A stretch of DNA of 64,000 bases from Zopfochytrium polystomum (Eukaryota > Chytridiomycota > Chytridiomycetes > Chytridiales > Chytridiaceae): NCBI GenBank assembly GCA_025765615.1, contig JAIVFJ010000002.1, forward strand, positions 709,168-773,167, written 5' to 3'. Below the pieces are notes generated by a model. That model was not told the origin of the DNA. It did no database searches and saw only the letters and a program-made list of their open reading frames with translations. The translations under genes were made by a program, and so were the position numbers. Shown here in pieces: positions 61,737 through 64,000 of this stretch. Positions within the stretch are counted from its first letter, which is position 1; every line of letters starts with the position of its first letter.

Positions 61737-62511
61737 ATCCCCACACACACCAAGTCCCTCCAATCCTGGGTGGGATTTCATCAATTAGGGACTCCTTTTT
61801 GTACCTGGCCTGAAAGTTCCCACTGAGACTTGCAGTTGCTGTTCCAGACAGGCTCTGATGCGAGGTACACTGACTCATGCAAGATGAGCCTTTCTCTGGC
61901 CACCTCGGCTCTAGAAAGGTCCTAGAAACCATGTCTGATTGTTTCTACTGGCCCAACATGTCCAGAGTTTACGCAACCATGTCGCCAGCTGCCATGTTTG
62001 CCAAAAACTACATTTGCAGAGAAGAGTTGATTTACCCTGAGATCATGTCAAGCTTCTCAAATGGCTTGATTGGATATTCAAACAATGGAAGAATTTCACA
62101 CTTCCATCTTGACAAGCAGGGAGAACTGAAGTCGGTTGATATCCTCCGTAAACCATGGAATAGCGAAGCACCTATTAATGGGACCAAGCTCTGGCCTGGT
62201 CTTTTGCACCAATTCTGTTGGATAACCCCAAACCTGGTGGCTTGGAGGAAGAACCACTCACTTGCACAGTTGAGTTGATTTTGACAGAACCTTATGTTGC
62301 TGAGGTTCTCAACTGGTTGAAGGCAGCGCAAGAAACTGTTATTTCCCACTCTGAGAAATACAAGGAGGCTCTTCGACAGGCCTCCCTTGATAGAGACAAG
62401 GATCCCTACTTTTTCTGACTTGGAGAGAAAGCATGGATGGCTGTTCCCCTTGACAACCCTGGTGACATTGGTGACAAAAGCTGTTCTCTTATTTTCCTGT
62501 GGGTCGGACCT

Positions 62512-62831
62512 TGTGGGCAGGACAGGACAAGGCAGACAAGGAACTGAGAGGTGTGATGATTGTATTGGAAACAATAATTCACTTGAGGGATGGGACAGGT
62601 CCCCCATCCCCCTTTTATACCTTTTGAGAGTCTTCCTTGTCAAGAACTCAAAGAAAGTTCCAGAAAGAGCAATTAGTAATACAATGATACCAATGATACC
62701 AATGACAACAAGACAGGTCAGGAAAGCAAAGAAGGTTCCAGAAGGTTCCACAAGGTTCCATGAAGGAATGTTCTAGAAGGTTCCAGAGGTTCCAGAAGGT
62801 TCCAGAGGTTTCCAGAGGGTGATTCATAACA
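62512..62831 (+). mobile_element. Solo LTR, copy 2 (320 bp) with 5-bp TSD, inside the gypsy integrase
   Basis: Begins TGTGGGCAGG, ends CATAACA and is flanked by GACCT on both sides (62507-62511 and 62832-62836). Removing the LTR and one GACCT joins LWVGP to VRVVAITGED in one frame, so the insertion is a clean later event in a gypsy element. It is longer than copy 1 because of extra AAGGTTCCA-type repeats near its 3' end (62735-62815). Confidence 0.92.
62735..62815. repeat. GGTTCCAGA-type short tandem repeats in the LTR
   Basis: About seven imperfect copies of AAGGTTCCA(GAGG) within the 3' part of LTR copy 2, against two in copy 1; this accounts for the length difference. Confidence 0.85.
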
Positions 62832-63539
62832 GACCTGTTCGAGTCGTTGCCATCACTGGTGAGGACGCAAAGACACAATATAGTGTTGCGGAAACATTCC
62901 CTGCTGGACAAACAGATTGAGGTACAAACTCTCCATATCTCCTGTCTGAGGCCCTACACTGAGCAAGCTCCTGTAGTCTCTGCAGAAGATGCTGTTACCA
63001 ATTGTCTTGACGACTTTGAGAGAGAGCTTGAAGAGTGGAAGACTGACACTCGGCTCATTAAGAAACCTACCTCCAAGATCACCACAACCCCTGGAGCGCA
63101 TGTTGACTTCCTTAAGAAGAGAATCAAAGGTCACACCTTTCACAGAGAAAAGTATTACTATCTGACTAAGTGGTTAGGATTCTCTACCAAACACGATTGG
63201 TACCAACTCAAAGAAGATCTTCACTGCCTTGCAGTGTGCGACTACTGGGAATTGGTGAAGACTGATGACCCTGAACAATATCAGAAACGATTGAAATGGT
63301 CACAGCTTCCAAAGAACCGTTGGTTCTGTGCGCCTACTACAAGGGTGGCCACGCAGATGATGATGGAGAGAGATCAGCACTTGCTTCGTCCTCTCACCCC
63401 ACCAGATTCCAACCCCAACACGCAAGCTAGTGCATTGTTTGTACAACCTGCCCCAAGTCAGCCTGTTGCTGGCCCACCTACACCACAAACTCAACCTGTG
63501 CCCCTGAGGAGGAGCACACGGTTGAAACCTTCTAAGTAA

Positions 63540-64000
63540 GAAGTGCTCCCTTTGTCACACCTGTGGGTAAGAGATTAAAATAGAGGTACTATGAGACTAC
63601 ACTGAGGTCTCAGTGATAAAGTCTAGGGATTTTATTCGCAAAAACAAGCTGGTGACGCAGACCGGAGTAAATTAAAGTCGGTGGGGTTAAAGGTATCGGA
63701 GACCCAAACGACATTAGTATCATGCAAGAAAAGTTCTTGAAGAAGCAAAGGGGCGGAATGGCGGGCACCAAAAACCTTTATTTCACGGGAAAACGCGTGC
63801 CCTACAACAGATGTAATTTGAGGCAAGTTGATAGCCACAAACAACTTATTCAAGCAGAGGAAAAAGGAAACAGTAAAACCAAAAACTGAAGCGCCAGCAT
63901 GAAGATGGCGTGAATCAAACCGGAGGGGTTCCTGTTTGTTTTCCATTGGAGGCGGGAATTCTATAAAAGAAGGATCGCTAGCGTTAGCAGGCGATGGAGC
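63540..64000. other. Right-edge region with one unassigned minus-strand open frame
   Basis: After the gypsy stop there is about 90 bp of AT-rich sequence, then a minus-strand frame at 63632-63946 (104 codons; ASVFGFTVSFFLCLNKLFVA, TNVVWVSDTFNPTDFNLL) with no recognised family. It could be an exon of a gene lying beyond the window. I do not assert a gene. Confidence 0.3.

Larger units (their letters stand above)
61877..63539 (+). mobile_element. Ty3/gypsy retrotransposon remnant: integrase zinc finger and chromodomain-like tail
   Basis: Left part: PFSGHLGSRKVLETMSDCFY followed by WPNM (about 61880-61960) is the integrase H2C2 zinc-binding region, its two cysteines lost. The catalytic integrase core is largely deleted. 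Right part: YVAEVLNWLKAAQETVISHS then KAWMAVPLDNPGD to LWVGP just before the solo LTR. After it comes VVAITGEDA and HISCLRPYTE, the usual integrase C-terminus. A chromodomain-like segment closes the protein (YYYLTKWLGFSTKHDWYQLK, about 63146-63205), then a Pro/Thr-rich end and a stop at 63539. The right end is intact over about 700 nt; the element as a whole is dead. Confidence 0.8.

Overview
The window is a nuclear contig from an early-diverging, probably zoosporic (chytrid-like) fungus. The evidence is: spliceosomal introns of about 40-105 nt with GT-AG ends in almost every gene; a fungal-type NoxR (TPR plus PB1); an MNN1-type (GT71) mannosyltransferase; a fungal GH5 hydrolase; fungal KDSR, NDC80, EBP2 and midasin homologues; and Ty1/copia and Ty3/gypsy debris. 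Nothing seen fixes the genus.

Layout. 1-1182 (-): 3-ketodihydrosphingosine reductase, running off the left edge. 1682-18207 (+): the giant ribosome-assembly AAA ATPase midasin, with about 21 coding segments. 18.6-26.7 kb: two pirin paralogues facing each other in inverted orientation, with a secreted fasciclin (FAS1) protein (-) and the kinetochore protein NDC80 (+) between them. 27.3-29.1 kb (-): a secreted GH5-like glycosidase. 29.1-31.2 kb: gene-poor DNA with copy A of a dispersed repeat. 31.2-36.0 kb (+): a single gene with three tandem GT71 mannosyltransferase domains. 36.5-38.8 kb (-): NoxR. 39.6-42.4 kb (+): a secreted beta-propeller protein with a choice-of-anchor-D-type tail. 42.7-45.2 kb (-): malic enzyme. 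45.4-47.6 kb (-): TMEM245/AI-2E-like membrane protein. 47.7-49.2 kb (-): EBP2. 49.3-51.3 kb (-): ankyrin-repeat protein. 51.7-52.8 kb (+): FKBP-TPR immunophilin. 53.3-55.4 kb (-): DUF4436 membrane protein.

From 55.4 kb to the right end the window becomes a transposon graveyard. It holds two solo LTRs of one family, each with its own 5-bp target-site duplication; copy B of the dispersed repeat; a copia protease/GAG-pre-integrase remnant; a decayed AP-endonuclease-like sequence; several satellites; and a gypsy integrase tail with a chromodomain-like end, split by one of the solo LTRs.

The host genes are housekeeping and wall or secretory genes with no operon-like logic. Midasin and EBP2 both act in 60S ribosome biogenesis but lie about 30 kb apart. 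Many genes carry one-base reading-frame breaks, often at short homopolymer runs such as GGGG. They occur in unrelated conserved genes and in both directions, so I read them mainly as assembly indels. Gene models below are joined across them and say where. I did not find a convincing new defence, CRISPR or biosynthetic system. The most unusual items are the triple-GT71 protein, the dispersed repeat that carries a conserved coding-like stretch, and the AP-endonuclease fossil.
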